This document shows, piece by piece, positions 52,279 to 61,339 of a stretch of DNA of 64,000 bases. Origin of the DNA: Proteobacteria bacterium SG_bin5 (GTDB taxonomy: Bacteria; Pseudomonadota; Alphaproteobacteria; Sphingomonadales; Sphingomonadaceae). The notes under the pieces are model-generated. The model made no database searches. It was given only the letters and a program-made list of their open reading frames with translations, and was not told where the DNA came from. Positions within the stretch are counted from its first letter, which is position 1. Each line of letters begins with the position of its first letter. The DNA lies in contig LWDI01000069.1 in the NCBI GenBank assembly GCA_002083475.1, forward strand, positions 1-64,000. Reading direction: 5' to 3'. The translations under genes were made by a program, and so were the position numbers.

Positions 52279-53343
52279 ATGGCGCGAACCAAGCCAGGGC
52301 AGCGGCGGGGGCAGGGGCAGGCGCGCGCGGAAGGCGCGCCGCGCTTCTATCGACGCAGCGCGCTGCCCCCCGGGGTCGGGCTGGCGCTTCGGATCGGCGC
52401 GACCTTGGGCTTGATCGGCATCGCGCTCGCCGGCCATTGGCTCGATCGCGACGGGCTGCGCGACAATGCCGATGGCCAAATCTCGTTTCTCGACGTCGTC
52501 TATTTCACCATGATCACCGTCACCACGGTCGGCTATGGCGATATCGTTCCCGTCACCGATCGCGCGCGGCTGTTCGACACCTTCATCGTCACCCCGGTGC
52601 GGATCTTCATTTGGCTGATCTTCTTCGGCTCGGCCTATAGTTTCTTGCTACGCAACGGATGGGAGCAGTGGCGGATGAAAGCGATCCAGCGCCGGTTGAG
52701 CGGGCACACGATCATCGGCGGTTTCGGCGCGACCGGGCGCGAGGCGGCCGCCGAGTTGGTGCGCCGCGGCAGCCGCCCCGAGCGGATCGTGGTGGTCGAC
52801 GAGGCCCCCGGCGTGATCAAGGACGCGATCGAGCAAGGCTTCGCAACCGTGCAGGGCGACGCGACGCACAATGCCGTGCTCGAAGCCGCCGGCCTCGCCC
52901 AGGCGCGCGCGCTGCTGGTGACGCCCGGGCGCGACGATACCGCCGTGCTGATCGCGCTCACCGCGCGCCGCCTCGCGCCGAGCGTACCGGTCGCGGTCGC
53001 GATCCGCGAGACCGAGAATGAGATTCTCGCGCGCGACGCGGGCGCGCTGGTCATCGTCAATTCGGTGAGCTTTGGCGGGCAATTGCTGGCGGGCTCGAGT
53101 CTCGCGCCGCGCATGGCCGATTATGTCTGCGATCTCATTACGCATGAGGGCGAGGTGATGCTGCGCGAACGGCCGGTGCGCCGCGACGAGATCGGCCTGC
53201 GCTTGACCGAGCTCGGCAGCGGGCAGGGGATGCGGCTGTACCGCGCGGAGCGCGCGATCGGCTTTTGGGAGGCGGACGCGGTGCTGCAAGCCGGCGACAC
53301 GGTGCTCGAAGTCGTCCCCCGGGGCGACGCGCGGACGGGCTGA
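52279..53343 (+). CDS. potassium channel with C-terminal RCK (TrkA-N) domain
   Basis: The 354-residue protein has two transmembrane helices around a pore loop; the selectivity filter is TVGYGD (83-88). After the second helix comes a Rossmann RCK domain with GFGATG (148-153) and an Asp after VVV (VVVDEAPGVIKDA), as in nucleotide-binding RCK proteins. A C-terminal TrkA-C-like domain follows. It conducts K+ under ligand control. The basic N-terminus (about 30 residues) is cytoplasmic. Confidence 0.95.
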   Translation: MARTKPGQRRGQGQARAEGAPRFYRRSALPPGVGLALRIGATLGLIGIALAGHWLDRDGLRDNADGQISFLDVVYFTMITVTTVGYGDIVPVTDRARLFDTFIVTPVRIFIWLIFFGSAYSFLLRNGWEQWRMKAIQRRLSGHTIIGGFGATGREAAAELVRRGSRPERIVVVDEAPGVIKDAIEQGFATVQGDATHNAVLEAAGLAQARALLVTPGRDDTAVLIALTARRLAPSVPVAVAIRETENEILARDAGALVIVNSVSFGGQLLAGSSLAPRMADYVCDLITHEGEVMLRERPVRRDEIGLRLTELGSGQGMRLYRAERAIGFWEADAVLQAGDTVLEVVPRGDARTG

Positions 53344-53356
53344 GGGCCGGCCCCGC

Positions 53357-53806
53357 TTACCGCCGCGCGGCGAAAAAGGCGCGCAGCAGCGCCGCCGCCT
53401 CGCTCTCGCCGATGCCGGCATAGATTTCGGGCCGATGGTGGCAGGTCGGTTGGCCGAAGAAGCGCGGCCCGTGCGCGACCGCGCCGCCCTTGGCATCCTC
53501 GGCGCCGTAATAGAGCCGGTCGAGCCGAGCATGAGCAATCGCCCCGGCGCACATCGCGCAGGGCTCGAGCGTCACCCACAAATCGCACCCGTCGAGCCGA
53601 TCGCGCCCGAGCGCGCGCGCCGCCGCGCGGATCGCCAGGATCTCGGCATGCGCGGTCGGGTCGGCGAGCGCGCGCGGGGCGTTGGCCGCCACCGCGAGCA
53701 CGCTGCCGCTCCGCGTCACCACCGCCCCCACCGGCACTTCGCCGCGCGCGGCGGCCTCGGTCGCGGCGGCGAGCGCGCGGCGCATTGGTTCGGGGAGCGG
53801 AAACAT
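53357..53806 (-). CDS. tadA: tRNA adenosine(34) deaminase
   Basis: TadA turns A34 of tRNA-Arg(ACG) into inosine. The 149-residue enzyme has the cytidine/deoxycytidylate deaminase zinc motifs: HAE (His53, Glu55) and PCAMC (82-86), with PVGAVVTRSG before and RLYYGAEDAKGGAVAHG after. The start at 53806 is the first in-frame ATG that leaves a normal N-terminus. It ends 13 bases from the K+ channel gene, convergently, and is divergent from rpmB. Confidence 0.95.
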   Translation of the reverse strand: MFPLPEPMRRALAAATEAAARGEVPVGAVVTRSGSVLAVAANAPRALADPTAHAEILAIRAAARALGRDRLDGCDLWVTLEPCAMCAGAIAHARLDRLYYGAEDAKGGAVAHGPRFFGQPTCHHRPEIYAGIGESEAAALLRAFFAARR

Positions 53807-53922
53807 CGCCCCGCTATGCCCGCCCCGCGCCCCCCGCGCCAGAGCGCGGGCGAGGGAATCGGTTGACCTTTGGCGCGCCACCGCTTAAGGGGCGCGACTT
53901 TCCAGGTTTCGAGGATCAGTCG

Positions 53923-54228
53923 ATGTCGCGCATTTGCGAGCTGACCGGCAAGGGTCGGCAAGTGGGGCACAATGTCTCCCACGCCAACAACAAGACCAAG
54001 CGGACCTTTCTGCCCAATCTGCAGAACGTCACGCTGATTTCGGACGCGCTGGGCACCAGCGTGCGGCTGCGCGTGTCGACGCATGGGCTGCGCTCGGTCG
54101 AGCATGTCGGCGGGCTCGACAATTGGCTGATCAAGACCTCGGACGATCAGCTCTCGCTGCGCGCGCGCCGGCTGAAGCGCGACGTCAAGAAGAAGCTCGC
54201 CCCCACCGCCGAGACGGCGGCCGCTTAA
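53923..54228 (+). CDS. rpmB: 50S ribosomal protein L28
   Basis: The 101-residue protein is L28: MSRICELTGKGRQVGHNVSHANNKTKRTFLPNLQNVTLISDALG with the conserved CELTGK start, and the basic C-terminal LSLRARRLKRDVKKKL. A longer open frame upstream is out of family. It lies in the usual alphaproteobacterial size range. Its stop overlaps the convergent phytase-like gene by four bases. Confidence 0.98.
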   Translation: MSRICELTGKGRQVGHNVSHANNKTKRTFLPNLQNVTLISDALGTSVRLRVSTHGLRSVEHVGGLDNWLIKTSDDQLSLRARRLKRDVKKKLAPTAETAAA

Positions 54229-55244
54229 CCGCGCCGACGCGGCGGCGTGATCGGCGCGCGGGGCGGCGCCAGCGCCGCCTCGTCGAGCCGGAATTCGAGC
54301 AACAGGCTCGCCTCGAACAAGCTTTGATTATCGTCGCTCGCGATCCATAATTTGATCGCGCCGCCCTCGCGCACCGCCGCGACCGCCTCGAAATTATCGT
54401 GGAGCGCGGGGGCGGCGAAACGCGCGATCGGCCGCCCCACCACGCGGGCGCCCGGGCGGATCGCGTCCTTGGGGAGCAAGGTGACGATCACGGTGAAGCC
54501 GTCGGTCAGATCGGCGCGCCGGTTGAGCAGCACCAGGCGGCCGTCGGGCAGTTCGGCCATGTCGGTCGGCTTATAGCCCTTGGGCGGCACGTAGCGGAAG
54601 CGGAAGGCGCGCCGCGGGTGCCGCACCGGATCGGCGAGGAACACCAGCCCCTCGCACCCCGCCCCCGGCGCGACTTCATTCTCGTCGATCGCGACGAAGC
54701 GCCCGCTCGCCAGGCGGGCGAAGGCCTCCGCCCCCCGATTCTCGTCCCACCCCGCCATCGCCGGCGGCGCGACATGCCCCTCGGCGCGGGCGAAGCCGGG
54801 GGCGTAGCGCCAGATTTCGTTGCGCGTCTCGAATGCTACCCAAAGATGCCCGGCGGGATCGCGGGTCAGCGCCTCGCTATCGCGGTCTTCGCCGCGCCAG
54901 CCCCCGCGCGGCACCGCCGGCAGATGAAAGATCGCGGGCGCGCCCAGCCGCCCACGCGCGTCGAGTGTGAAGCGAATCCCTTGGCCGCTGTCGCTCAGTA
55001 GCGTGAAGGCGCGGCCATCGGTCTGCATCGCCGAAAAGCCGCCGAACGCGGGGTCGCCGCTGGTGAGGCGATAGCCGCGCTCGAACACCAGCGCGCCGAT
55101 CCGCCGCCGCCCGGGCGCGCCCGGATAAAGCGCGACCGGCGCAACGCTGAAGCGAAGGCTCGGGTCGAAGAGCCTTTGCTGGGGAAGTCCCTCCCATGGG
55201 GGAACGAACAGCAGCGGAAGGATTACCGACCAGAAAAGGCGCAT
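54225..55244 (-). CDS. secreted phytase-like esterase family protein
   Basis: The 339-residue protein has a hydrophobic signal-like N-terminus (RLFWSVILPLLFV) and a six-bladed beta-propeller type sequence: FGGFSAMQTDGRAFTLLSDSGQGIRFTL, EDRDSEALTRDPAGHLWVAFE, NRGAEAFARL, and PTDMAELPDGRLVLLNRR. This is the esterase-like activity of phytase family, whose enzymatic role is not well tested. GAGGG lies just before ATG 55244. Confidence 0.9.
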   Translation of the reverse strand: MRLFWSVILPLLFVPPWEGLPQQRLFDPSLRFSVAPVALYPGAPGRRRIGALVFERGYRLTSGDPAFGGFSAMQTDGRAFTLLSDSGQGIRFTLDARGRLGAPAIFHLPAVPRGGWRGEDRDSEALTRDPAGHLWVAFETRNEIWRYAPGFARAEGHVAPPAMAGWDENRGAEAFARLASGRFVAIDENEVAPGAGCEGLVFLADPVRHPRRAFRFRYVPPKGYKPTDMAELPDGRLVLLNRRADLTDGFTVIVTLLPKDAIRPGARVVGRPIARFAAPALHDNFEAVAAVREGGAIKLWIASDDNQSLFEASLLLEFRLDEAALAPPRAPITPPRRRG

Positions 55245-55392
55245 GGCGCCCTCATAGAGCGCTTGGCCGCGCGGGAAAGGCTGAACGCGCGATAACGGGC
55301 GCATTCAGCCCCGGCTCAAAGCGACTCGGGCATTAGGGCAGCATCGGTGCAAGGGAATCGCCTCTTGCTGCCGCAGCGAGTGGAGACGAGTG

Positions 55393-55815
55393 ATGATGAA
55401 GAAGCTTTCCGCCGCCGGTGCAGCGCTTGCCCTGGGCATGAGCGCGCTGGTTCCCCTGACCGCCGCCTCGGCGCAGGATTATGGCTATCGCGATTATCGC
55501 GGCTATCGCGGCGACGTTTATCGTGGTGACGTTTATCGCGGTGATGCCCGCGGCTATTATAACAATGGCTATAATGGCTATTATGACAATCGCTACAATG
55601 ATCGCGTCTATCGCGATTATCGGCGCGACTATCGTTACAATGATCGCCGCTGCGACGGCACCACCGGCACCGTGGTCGGCGCGATCGCGGGTGGCTTGCT
55701 CGGCAATGTCGTCGCCGGGCGCCGCGATCGTGGCCTGGGGACGGTGCTCGGCGCCGCCGGCGGCGCGCTCGCGGGCCGCTCGATCGATCGCAGCGACTGC
55801 CGTTCGCGCTATTGA
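55393..55815 (+). CDS. secreted glycine-zipper protein with Tyr/Arg/Gly-rich N-terminal repeats
   Basis: The roughly 140-residue protein has a signal peptide (KKLSAAGAALALGMSALVPLTAASA) and a mature part in two sections. First is a disordered stretch of GYRDYRGYRGD, DVYRGD repeats, and NGYNGYYDNRYND. Then comes a glycine-zipper 2TM domain (GTVVGAIAGGLLGNVVAGRRDRGLGTVLGAAGGALAGRSID), bracketed by two Cys (RRCDG, SDCRSR) that may form a disulfide. Such proteins are outer-membrane or surface associated in proteobacteria. A GTG three bases earlier could also start it. Confidence 0.9.
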   Translation: MMKKLSAAGAALALGMSALVPLTAASAQDYGYRDYRGYRGDVYRGDVYRGDARGYYNNGYNGYYDNRYNDRVYRDYRRDYRYNDRRCDGTTGTVVGAIAGGLLGNVVAGRRDRGLGTVLGAAGGALAGRSIDRSDCRSRY

Positions 55816-55838
55816 TTCCCCGGCGTATCGGGGGAACG

Positions 55839-55872
55839 AGAGGGCCGGTGCTCAATCGGGCGCCGGCCCTCG
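55839..55872. terminator. candidate bidirectional terminator
   Basis: GAGGGCCGG-...-CCGGCCCTC forms a strong stem (with GTGC/GCGCC in its extension) between the convergent stop codons at 55815 and 55878. There is no T-run on either side. Confidence 0.55.
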
Positions 55873-55877
55873 AGCGA

Positions 55878-56600
55878 TCAATACATATGCTGACCGCCGT
55901 TGATGCTGAGCGTCGAGCCGGTGATGAACCCGCCCTCGTCGCAGCATAGGAACGTCACCGCGCGCGCGATTTCGCTCGCTTGGCCGAGCCGCCCGACCGG
56001 AATGCGCGCGACGATCTTGCCGAGCACGTCGGCGGGGACGGCGGCGACCATGTCGGTATCGATATAGCCCGGCGCGATCGCGTTCACCGTCACGTTGAAC
56101 TTGGCGCCTTCCTGCGCCAGCGCCTTGGTGAAGCCGTGAATGCCCGATTTGGCGGCGGCGTAATTCACCTGCCCATATTGCCCCGCCTGGCCGTTGATCG
56201 AGCCGATGTTGACGATCCGGCCCCATTGGCGCTCGCGCATCCCCGCGAACACGGCTTTGGCCATGTTGAAGCAACCGCCCAAATTGGTGTCGATCACGTC
56301 CTTCCACATTTGGTAGGTCATCTTCATCATCGTGCCGTCGCGGGTGATGCCGGCATTGTTGATGAGCGCGTCGACGGGCCCGAGTTCTTCGACCACCTGC
56401 GCGACGCCGGCCTGGCACGCGTCGAAATCGGCGACGTCCCATTTATACGCCTTGATCCCGGTGCGCTCGGTAAAGGCGCGCGCGCGCTCTTCATTGCCGG
56501 CGTAATTGGCGGCGACGGTGAAGCCCGTATCGCGCAATGCAAGGCTGATCGCCTCGCCGATGCCGCGGGTTCCGCCAGTCACGATTGCGACGCGTGCCAT
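55878..56600 (-). CDS. phaB: acetoacetyl-CoA reductase
   Basis: PhaB reduces acetoacetyl-CoA to (R)-3-hydroxybutyryl-CoA with NADPH, supplying polyhydroxybutyrate monomers. The 240-residue SDR starts ARVAIVTGGTRGIGEAIS (TGxxxGIG cofactor loop) and has NNAG, and the catalytic Ser134, Tyr147 and Lys151 in NIGSINGQAGQYGQVNYAAAK. PhaB-specific GITRDGTMMKMTYQMWKDVIDTNL is present. phaA and phaC are not in the window. hemH ends 22 bases upstream; together they could form one transcript. Confidence 0.95.
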   Translation of the reverse strand: MARVAIVTGGTRGIGEAISLALRDTGFTVAANYAGNEERARAFTERTGIKAYKWDVADFDACQAGVAQVVEELGPVDALINNAGITRDGTMMKMTYQMWKDVIDTNLGGCFNMAKAVFAGMRERQWGRIVNIGSINGQAGQYGQVNYAAAKSGIHGFTKALAQEGAKFNVTVNAIAPGYIDTDMVAAVPADVLGKIVARIPVGRLGQASEIARAVTFLCCDEGGFITGSTLSINGGQHMY

Positions 56601-56622
56601 CTTCCTCTCCTTTTTCGCAGGC

Positions 56623-57621
56623 TCAGGTCCAGCCTTGCAGTTCGCGGCCGATTAGCCGTTCGAGCATCTCCATACCAATCGGTCGGTCGTTCAAACAGGG
56701 CAAGTAAGCGAAATGCGTGCCGCCGGCTTCCTCGAAGGTCTCGCGACCGCGAATCGCGACTTCTTCGAGCGTCTCCAGGCAATCGGCGGAAAAGCCCGGC
56801 GCGACGACGGCGATGCGCTTCACGCCCTTGCCCGGCAGCGCGGCGAGGGTTTCGTCGGTCGCGGGTTCGAGCCATTTGGCGGGGCCGAATCGCGATTGGA
56901 AGGTCACGATCACCTCGCGCCCCAGCGCCTCGCCGAGCAGCCGCGCGGTCTTTTGGCATTGGCAATGATAGGGATCGCCCAGATCGAGCGTGCGCGCGGG
57001 CATGCCGTGGAAGCTCACCAACAGCGCCTGCGGATCGAAATCGAGCCCCGCGAGCCCCGCGCCGATATCGGCGGCGAGCGCGTCGATGTGAAGCGGATCG
57101 TCATAATAGGGCGGCAGCGTGCGCAGCGCGGGCTGCCAGCGCATCCGGCGCAGCTCGGCGAACGCCTTGTCGTTCGCGGTCGCGGTCGTCGCCGCGCAAT
57201 ATTGCGGATAGAGCGGGGCGAGCAGCAGCCGGTCGCAACCCGCCTCGAACAGCCCCCGCAGCACCTCGGCGATCGCGGGGCGGCCATAGCGCATCGCCCA
57301 ATCGACCGTGACCGCAGCACCCAGCCGCGCCTGGAGCGCTTCGGCCTGGCGGCGGGTAATCGCGGCGAGCGGCGAGCCCTCGTCGCTCCACACCGCGCGA
57401 TAGGCCTCGGCCGAGCGCTGCGGGCGGGTGTTGAGGATGAAGCCGCGCAGAATCGGCTGCCACAAGGGCGCGGGGATCTCGACCACCCGCCGGTCCGACA
57501 GGAATTCGCCCAGATAGCGCCGCACCGATCGCGTATCGGGCGCGTCGGGCGTGCCGAGGTTGATCAGGATCACGCCGACGCGGCGAGGTTTGACCGGCGG
57601 GTGATCGGGCGGAAGGGTCAT
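56623..57621 (-). CDS. hemH: ferrochelatase
   Basis: HemH inserts Fe2+ into protoporphyrin IX, the last step of haem synthesis. The 332-residue enzyme begins VGVILINLGTPDAPDTRSVRRYLGEFLSDRRVVEIP, the typical HemH start, and has the iron-site His in LLVSFHGMPARTLDLGDPYHCQCQKT and the Glu in VVAPGFSADCLETLEEV. The start at 57621 overlaps the end of the IorB-like gene by four bases; the frame remains open far upstream, but that sequence is not HemH. Confidence 0.97.
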   Translation of the reverse strand: MTLPPDHPPVKPRRVGVILINLGTPDAPDTRSVRRYLGEFLSDRRVVEIPAPLWQPILRGFILNTRPQRSAEAYRAVWSDEGSPLAAITRRQAEALQARLGAAVTVDWAMRYGRPAIAEVLRGLFEAGCDRLLLAPLYPQYCAATTATANDKAFAELRRMRWQPALRTLPPYYDDPLHIDALAADIGAGLAGLDFDPQALLVSFHGMPARTLDLGDPYHCQCQKTARLLGEALGREVIVTFQSRFGPAKWLEPATDETLAALPGKGVKRIAVVAPGFSADCLETLEEVAIRGRETFEEAGGTHFAYLPCLNDRPIGMEMLERLIGRELQGWT

Positions 57622-59837
57622 GCCGCCGCCGTAAAGGGCAAGGCGCGCAAACGGAAGCCCGTCGCGGCGTGGAGTGCGTTGGCGATCGCCGGGGCGACCG
57701 GCGGCACCGCGAGTTCGCTCACCCCGCCGGGCTCGGCGTCCGAGCGAATCAGCTCGACGGTGATGTCGGGCGTGTCGGCGAGCGTGGGCAGCTCGAGCGC
57801 GCCGAGCCGCGCCGGGGCGGGGCGGCCGCGTTCGAAGCCGATCGGCGCGCCGAGCGCCGCGCTCATGCCGAAGATCAGGCCGCCCTCGATCTGCTGGCGC
57901 ACCAGCTCGGGATTGATCTGACGCCCGCAATCGACCGCCGCCACCAGCCGGTCGACCACCGGCACGCGCCCCTCCTCGAAATGCGCCTCGGCGAGCACCG
58001 CGATATGGCTGCCGCGAAACGAATGACAGGCGATGCCCTGGCCCGATCCGGGCACGCCCCCCTCCCAGCCGCCGAGCGACGCGGCGGTCGACAGGCAGCG
58101 CACCAGCCGCGGCTCGCCGGTGATGCCGACGCGGAACGACAGCGGCTCCGAATTGGCCGCCTGGGCGAGTTCGTCGAGGAAACTCTCGGTGAAGAAGGCG
58201 GTATAGCCATGCGCCCCCCCGCGCCAATAGCCGGTGGGCAGGCCGATCTCGGCGGGGTGGTGATCGAGCGCGAAGGCGGGGAAGCGATAATAAGGAATCG
58301 CCCCGGCGACCGCCGCCATATCGCCCTCGCCCTCGGCGAGCAGCGCCGCGCGCGTCGCCGGATCGCCGCCGAACAGCCGCTGGGCGAGCGCGGTGCCGCT
58401 CGCGGGCGTCGCGATCTTGGCCCGCCAGCCGAGGATCGTGCCATTGGCGCCCAAACGCGCGGTGAGCCGCGCGACGGCGGGGGCGCGGAACGGATCGCGC
58501 GCCAGCTCCTCGCGCCGCGACCAGACGAGCTGCACGGGCCGTTTCGCCGCGCGGGCGATCAGCGCGGCCTGGGCGGCGATGGTCGGCTCGAGCCCCATGC
58601 CGAACGAGCCGCCGACGAGCATCGGATGCACCGTCACCGCGCCGGCCGCGATGCCGAGCGCCGCCGCCGCCGCATCGCGCGCCAGGCCCGGGGCGAGCGT
58701 CGGCAGCCAGAGTTCGAGCCGATTGCCGTCGAAGCGCGCGGTCGCGCTTTGCGTCTCGAGCGAGGCGTGCGGCGCGAGGCCGACGCGATATTCGGCCGCG
58801 ACGCGCGCGCGGCCCCGCAGCGCCGCCTCGATATCGCCGCGCCGCGACAGTCGCACGCCCGGCGTGGCGAGCGCGCGCGCGAGCGCCGCGTCGATGCTCT
58901 TGGACGAAAGCGCGGGCGCGCCGCTCACGCGCGGGGCGAGCGCCTCGACCGCGCGATGCGCCCCCCACCAAGTGGTGGCGAGCGCCGCGACCCAATCGCG
59001 CTGTTCGACGAGCATCAAAAAGCCCGGCGCCTTGGCCGCCGCCGCGCGGTTGAGCCCGGTGATATGCCCGCCCGGCGGCGCGCTCCAGGCGGCGGCGAAG
59101 ACCATGTCGGCCAGCCGCACGTCACCCGCGAAATTGGCCGAGCCATCGACCTTGGCGGGCACGTCGAGCCGGGGGAGCGGCTCGCCTGCGAGCGCGCCCG
59201 ATCCCTCGGCGCGCAGCGGCAGCGTCTTGGGCAATGCCTCGCGCACCGCTTCGGCGGCGAGCTCGCCGAAGCGCGCGCGGCGCCCGCCATGGCTGACGAA
59301 CCCGCCATCGGCGACGCAGGCGCGCCAATCGACCCCCCAGCGCTTGGCGGCGGCCTTGCACAGCAGCACGCGCGCGGCGGCGCCGGCGCGGCGCAATTCC
59401 CCCTCGAACGCGCGCAGCGAGCTCGAACCGGCGGTGAGCATCAGCGCGGTCGGCGCGGCATAGCGCGCGGCGAAAGCGGCGGGGGCGCCCGCGAACAGCC
59501 CTTCGAACAACTCGGCCGCCGCGAGGCGATTGGCGTAGAGCGGGTTGAGCGGGGCGGGCTCGACCGAGACGGTGCGCCAATCGGCGCCGAGTTCATCGGC
59601 GAGGATTTGCGGCAGCGCGGTCCAGCTGCCCTGGCCATATTCGGCCTGGGGAATGGCGACCGCGACATGCCCGTCCTCGCCGATCTTGGCCCAGGCGCCG
59701 AAGATCGTCTCGCCCGGCGCCGCGGTGAGATTGGGGGTATAGGCGCGCGGCCATAGCCCCCAGGCGACCACCAGCCCCACGCCCGCGCCCCCGGCGATGA
59801 GCAAGCCGCGTCGATCGATCAGGGGAAGCCGTGCCAT
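57618..59837 (-). CDS. xanthine dehydrogenase family molybdopterin subunit, IorB-like
   Basis: The 739-residue protein has a twin-arginine-like start (LPLIDRRGLLIAGGAGVGLVVAWG), so it is probably exported folded. The body follows the isoquinoline 1-oxidoreductase beta subunit (IorB) pattern: IPQAEYGQGSWTALPQILADELGADW, then PPGGHITGLN, SFGMGLEPTIAAQAALIARAAKRPVQLVWSRREELARDPFRAP, PTGYWRGGAHGYTAFFTESFLDELAQA and, near the C-terminus, RQQIEGGLIFGMSAALGAPIGFERG. It binds molybdopterin dinucleotide and hydroxylates aldehydes or N-heterocycles. The usual small [2Fe-2S] partner is absent. It overlaps hemH. Confidence 0.93.
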   Translation of the reverse strand: MARLPLIDRRGLLIAGGAGVGLVVAWGLWPRAYTPNLTAAPGETIFGAWAKIGEDGHVAVAIPQAEYGQGSWTALPQILADELGADWRTVSVEPAPLNPLYANRLAAAELFEGLFAGAPAAFAARYAAPTALMLTAGSSSLRAFEGELRRAGAAARVLLCKAAAKRWGVDWRACVADGGFVSHGGRRARFGELAAEAVREALPKTLPLRAEGSGALAGEPLPRLDVPAKVDGSANFAGDVRLADMVFAAAWSAPPGGHITGLNRAAAAKAPGFLMLVEQRDWVAALATTWWGAHRAVEALAPRVSGAPALSSKSIDAALARALATPGVRLSRRGDIEAALRGRARVAAEYRVGLAPHASLETQSATARFDGNRLELWLPTLAPGLARDAAAAALGIAAGAVTVHPMLVGGSFGMGLEPTIAAQAALIARAAKRPVQLVWSRREELARDPFRAPAVARLTARLGANGTILGWRAKIATPASGTALAQRLFGGDPATRAALLAEGEGDMAAVAGAIPYYRFPAFALDHHPAEIGLPTGYWRGGAHGYTAFFTESFLDELAQAANSEPLSFRVGITGEPRLVRCLSTAASLGGWEGGVPGSGQGIACHSFRGSHIAVLAEAHFEEGRVPVVDRLVAAVDCGRQINPELVRQQIEGGLIFGMSAALGAPIGFERGRPAPARLGALELPTLADTPDITVELIRSDAEPGGVSELAVPPVAPAIANALHAATGFRLRALPFTAAA

Positions 59838-59876
59838 CGCCTTGGCTTAGGGCGCGGGGTGGCGCGTGAAAAGCGT

Positions 59877-60164
59877 TTAGCCGCCCTGGAGCGCGACCAG
59901 CGCGTCGACCAGCGCGGCGTCATCGCCCGGTTCGATCGGCGCGTGATAGACCTTGCGCATCTTGGCGACCTCCGCCGCCCAGGCCGCGCGCGACAATTTG
60001 GGCTGGGCGGTGAGGAACTCGCTCGAATGGCAGCCGGTGCAATTTTGCGTCACCGCCTCGAATTTCTCGCTGAGCCCCGGCGGGTCTTGCGGCAGATCGA
60101 TCGTCTTGTTCTTGAAGGCGACGCCCATGCTCGCGAGCGCCGCCGCGGCGAGCAGAAATTTCAT
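59877..60164 (-). CDS. small cytochrome c, SorB-like
   Basis: The 95-residue protein has a short signal peptide (KFLLAAAALASMGVA) and one haem-binding motif CTGCH (Cys42, Cys45, His46). The distal Met is likely the one in EVAKMRKVYHAPI. Its size and context suit the cytochrome subunit of sulfite dehydrogenase (SorB), which takes electrons from SorA. It starts in the ATGA overlap with the upstream sulfite-oxidase-like gene. Confidence 0.88.
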   Translation of the reverse strand: MKFLLAAAALASMGVAFKNKTIDLPQDPPGLSEKFEAVTQNCTGCHSSEFLTAQPKLSRAAWAAEVAKMRKVYHAPIEPGDDAALVDALVALQGG

Positions 60165-61339
60165 GCGACCATCACCCTGATTCGTTCGACCGCGTTGTAA
60201 AGATAGCCCCCCGGGTTCCACACCGCGCGCATCGGCTGCGCGCGCCCATCCTCGGCGGTGCAGCGCACGGCGAGCGTCGCCGCGCCGCGCGCGAAATCGG
60301 TCGTCGCTTGCCACGCGCGAAAGCCATATTTGCCCTGATCGGGCCCGAGCGTCGCCGCTTGCCAGCTCGCGCCGCCGTCGCGGCTGAGTTCCACCTTCGC
60401 GACGCCGCTCGCCCCGCCGAACGCGATGCCGCGCACCAGGCGCGGCCCCGGCGGCACCACCGCGCCTTCCGCCAAATTGGTGACGAAGCTGCGCGGCGGC
60501 ATCTTGTTGATCGGCACGCTTTCGAACTGGGTCGTCCCCGGCGCGACCCCGCCATCGGGGGTCGCGGGGATGCGATAGGCGGTCTTCATCCAGAAATTAT
60601 CGTCGGGGGCGGTGAGCAATTCGATGCTCGACAGCGCCTTCACCCAATAGGTCGAATACCAGCCGGGCACGATCAGCCGGATCGGATAGCCGTTGAGCAG
60701 CGGCAGCGGCGCGCCGTTCATCGCGAAGGCGATCATCACCTCGCCATCCATCGCATGATCGAGATCGAGCGACTTCAGGAAGCGCGGCGCCTCGGGCGGC
60801 GGCGCGTCGAGCCCGCCGAAGCGCACCGCGACCGCGCCCCGCTTCACCCCCGCGCGCGCGAGCACCGCCTTCAGCGGCACGCCGGTCCAGCGCGCGCAGC
60901 CCATCGCGCCATGCCCCCATTGCGCCCCGGCGACGCGGGGGGAAACGAAGCCGCGCGAATTGCCCGAACATTGGTTGACCGCGACCAGCTCGACGCGCGG
61001 CAACTTCAGCAGCTCGCCGAGCGTCAGCGCGAGCGGGCGGGCGACCGCGCCGCTCACTTTCAGCCGATAATCGCGTGCGCTCACCGCGAGCGGAATGTCC
61101 TGATAATGCCAGCGGACGTAGAAACGATCATTGGGGGTGAGCAGCCCCGCGTCGAAAGCCTCGAACGGGGTTTCGAGCAACGGCGCGCGGGTGCGCTGGA
61201 GGATCATCTCGCCTTTTTCGGGAAAGGCGCGGGTGAGCGGGCGCGCGCCGTTCGCGAACCCCAGCCGGACCTCGCGCGCGAGCCCCGGCGCGGCGGCGAG
61301 CCCGCCCAGCCCGGCGAGCGCTAGCCGCCGGCTAAGCAT
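60161..61339 (-). CDS. sulfite-oxidase-family molybdoenzyme, SorA-like
   Basis: The 392-residue protein has a twin-arginine signal (LSRRLALAGLGGLAAAPGLA). The molybdopterin domain has the Mo-ligating Cys124 in VAVNQCSGNSRGFVSPR, and the C-terminal dimerisation domain contains RGIAFGGASGVAKVELSRDGGASWQAA, as in sulfite oxidase and SorA. It oxidises sulfite to sulfate or a related substrate in the periplasm, passing electrons to the cytochrome encoded next to it. Substrate specificity cannot be read from the sequence. ATG 61339 overlaps the preceding FMN reductase. Confidence 0.93.
   Translation of the reverse strand: MLSRRLALAGLGGLAAAPGLAREVRLGFANGARPLTRAFPEKGEMILQRTRAPLLETPFEAFDAGLLTPNDRFYVRWHYQDIPLAVSARDYRLKVSGAVARPLALTLGELLKLPRVELVAVNQCSGNSRGFVSPRVAGAQWGHGAMGCARWTGVPLKAVLARAGVKRGAVAVRFGGLDAPPPEAPRFLKSLDLDHAMDGEVMIAFAMNGAPLPLLNGYPIRLIVPGWYSTYWVKALSSIELLTAPDDNFWMKTAYRIPATPDGGVAPGTTQFESVPINKMPPRSFVTNLAEGAVVPPGPRLVRGIAFGGASGVAKVELSRDGGASWQAATLGPDQGKYGFRAWQATTDFARGAATLAVRCTAEDGRAQPMRAVWNPGGYLYNAVERIRVMVA

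Noticed and set aside
56623..58995. A 790-codon frame that would fuse hemH to an N-terminal extension
   Set aside because: Only the part from 57621 down is ferrochelatase; the rest lies over the IorB-like gene out of frame and has no family similarity.
57669..59756. A 695-codon open frame opposite the IorB-like gene
   Set aside because: No recognisable domain, antisense to a conserved enzyme, shadow of GC-rich third positions.
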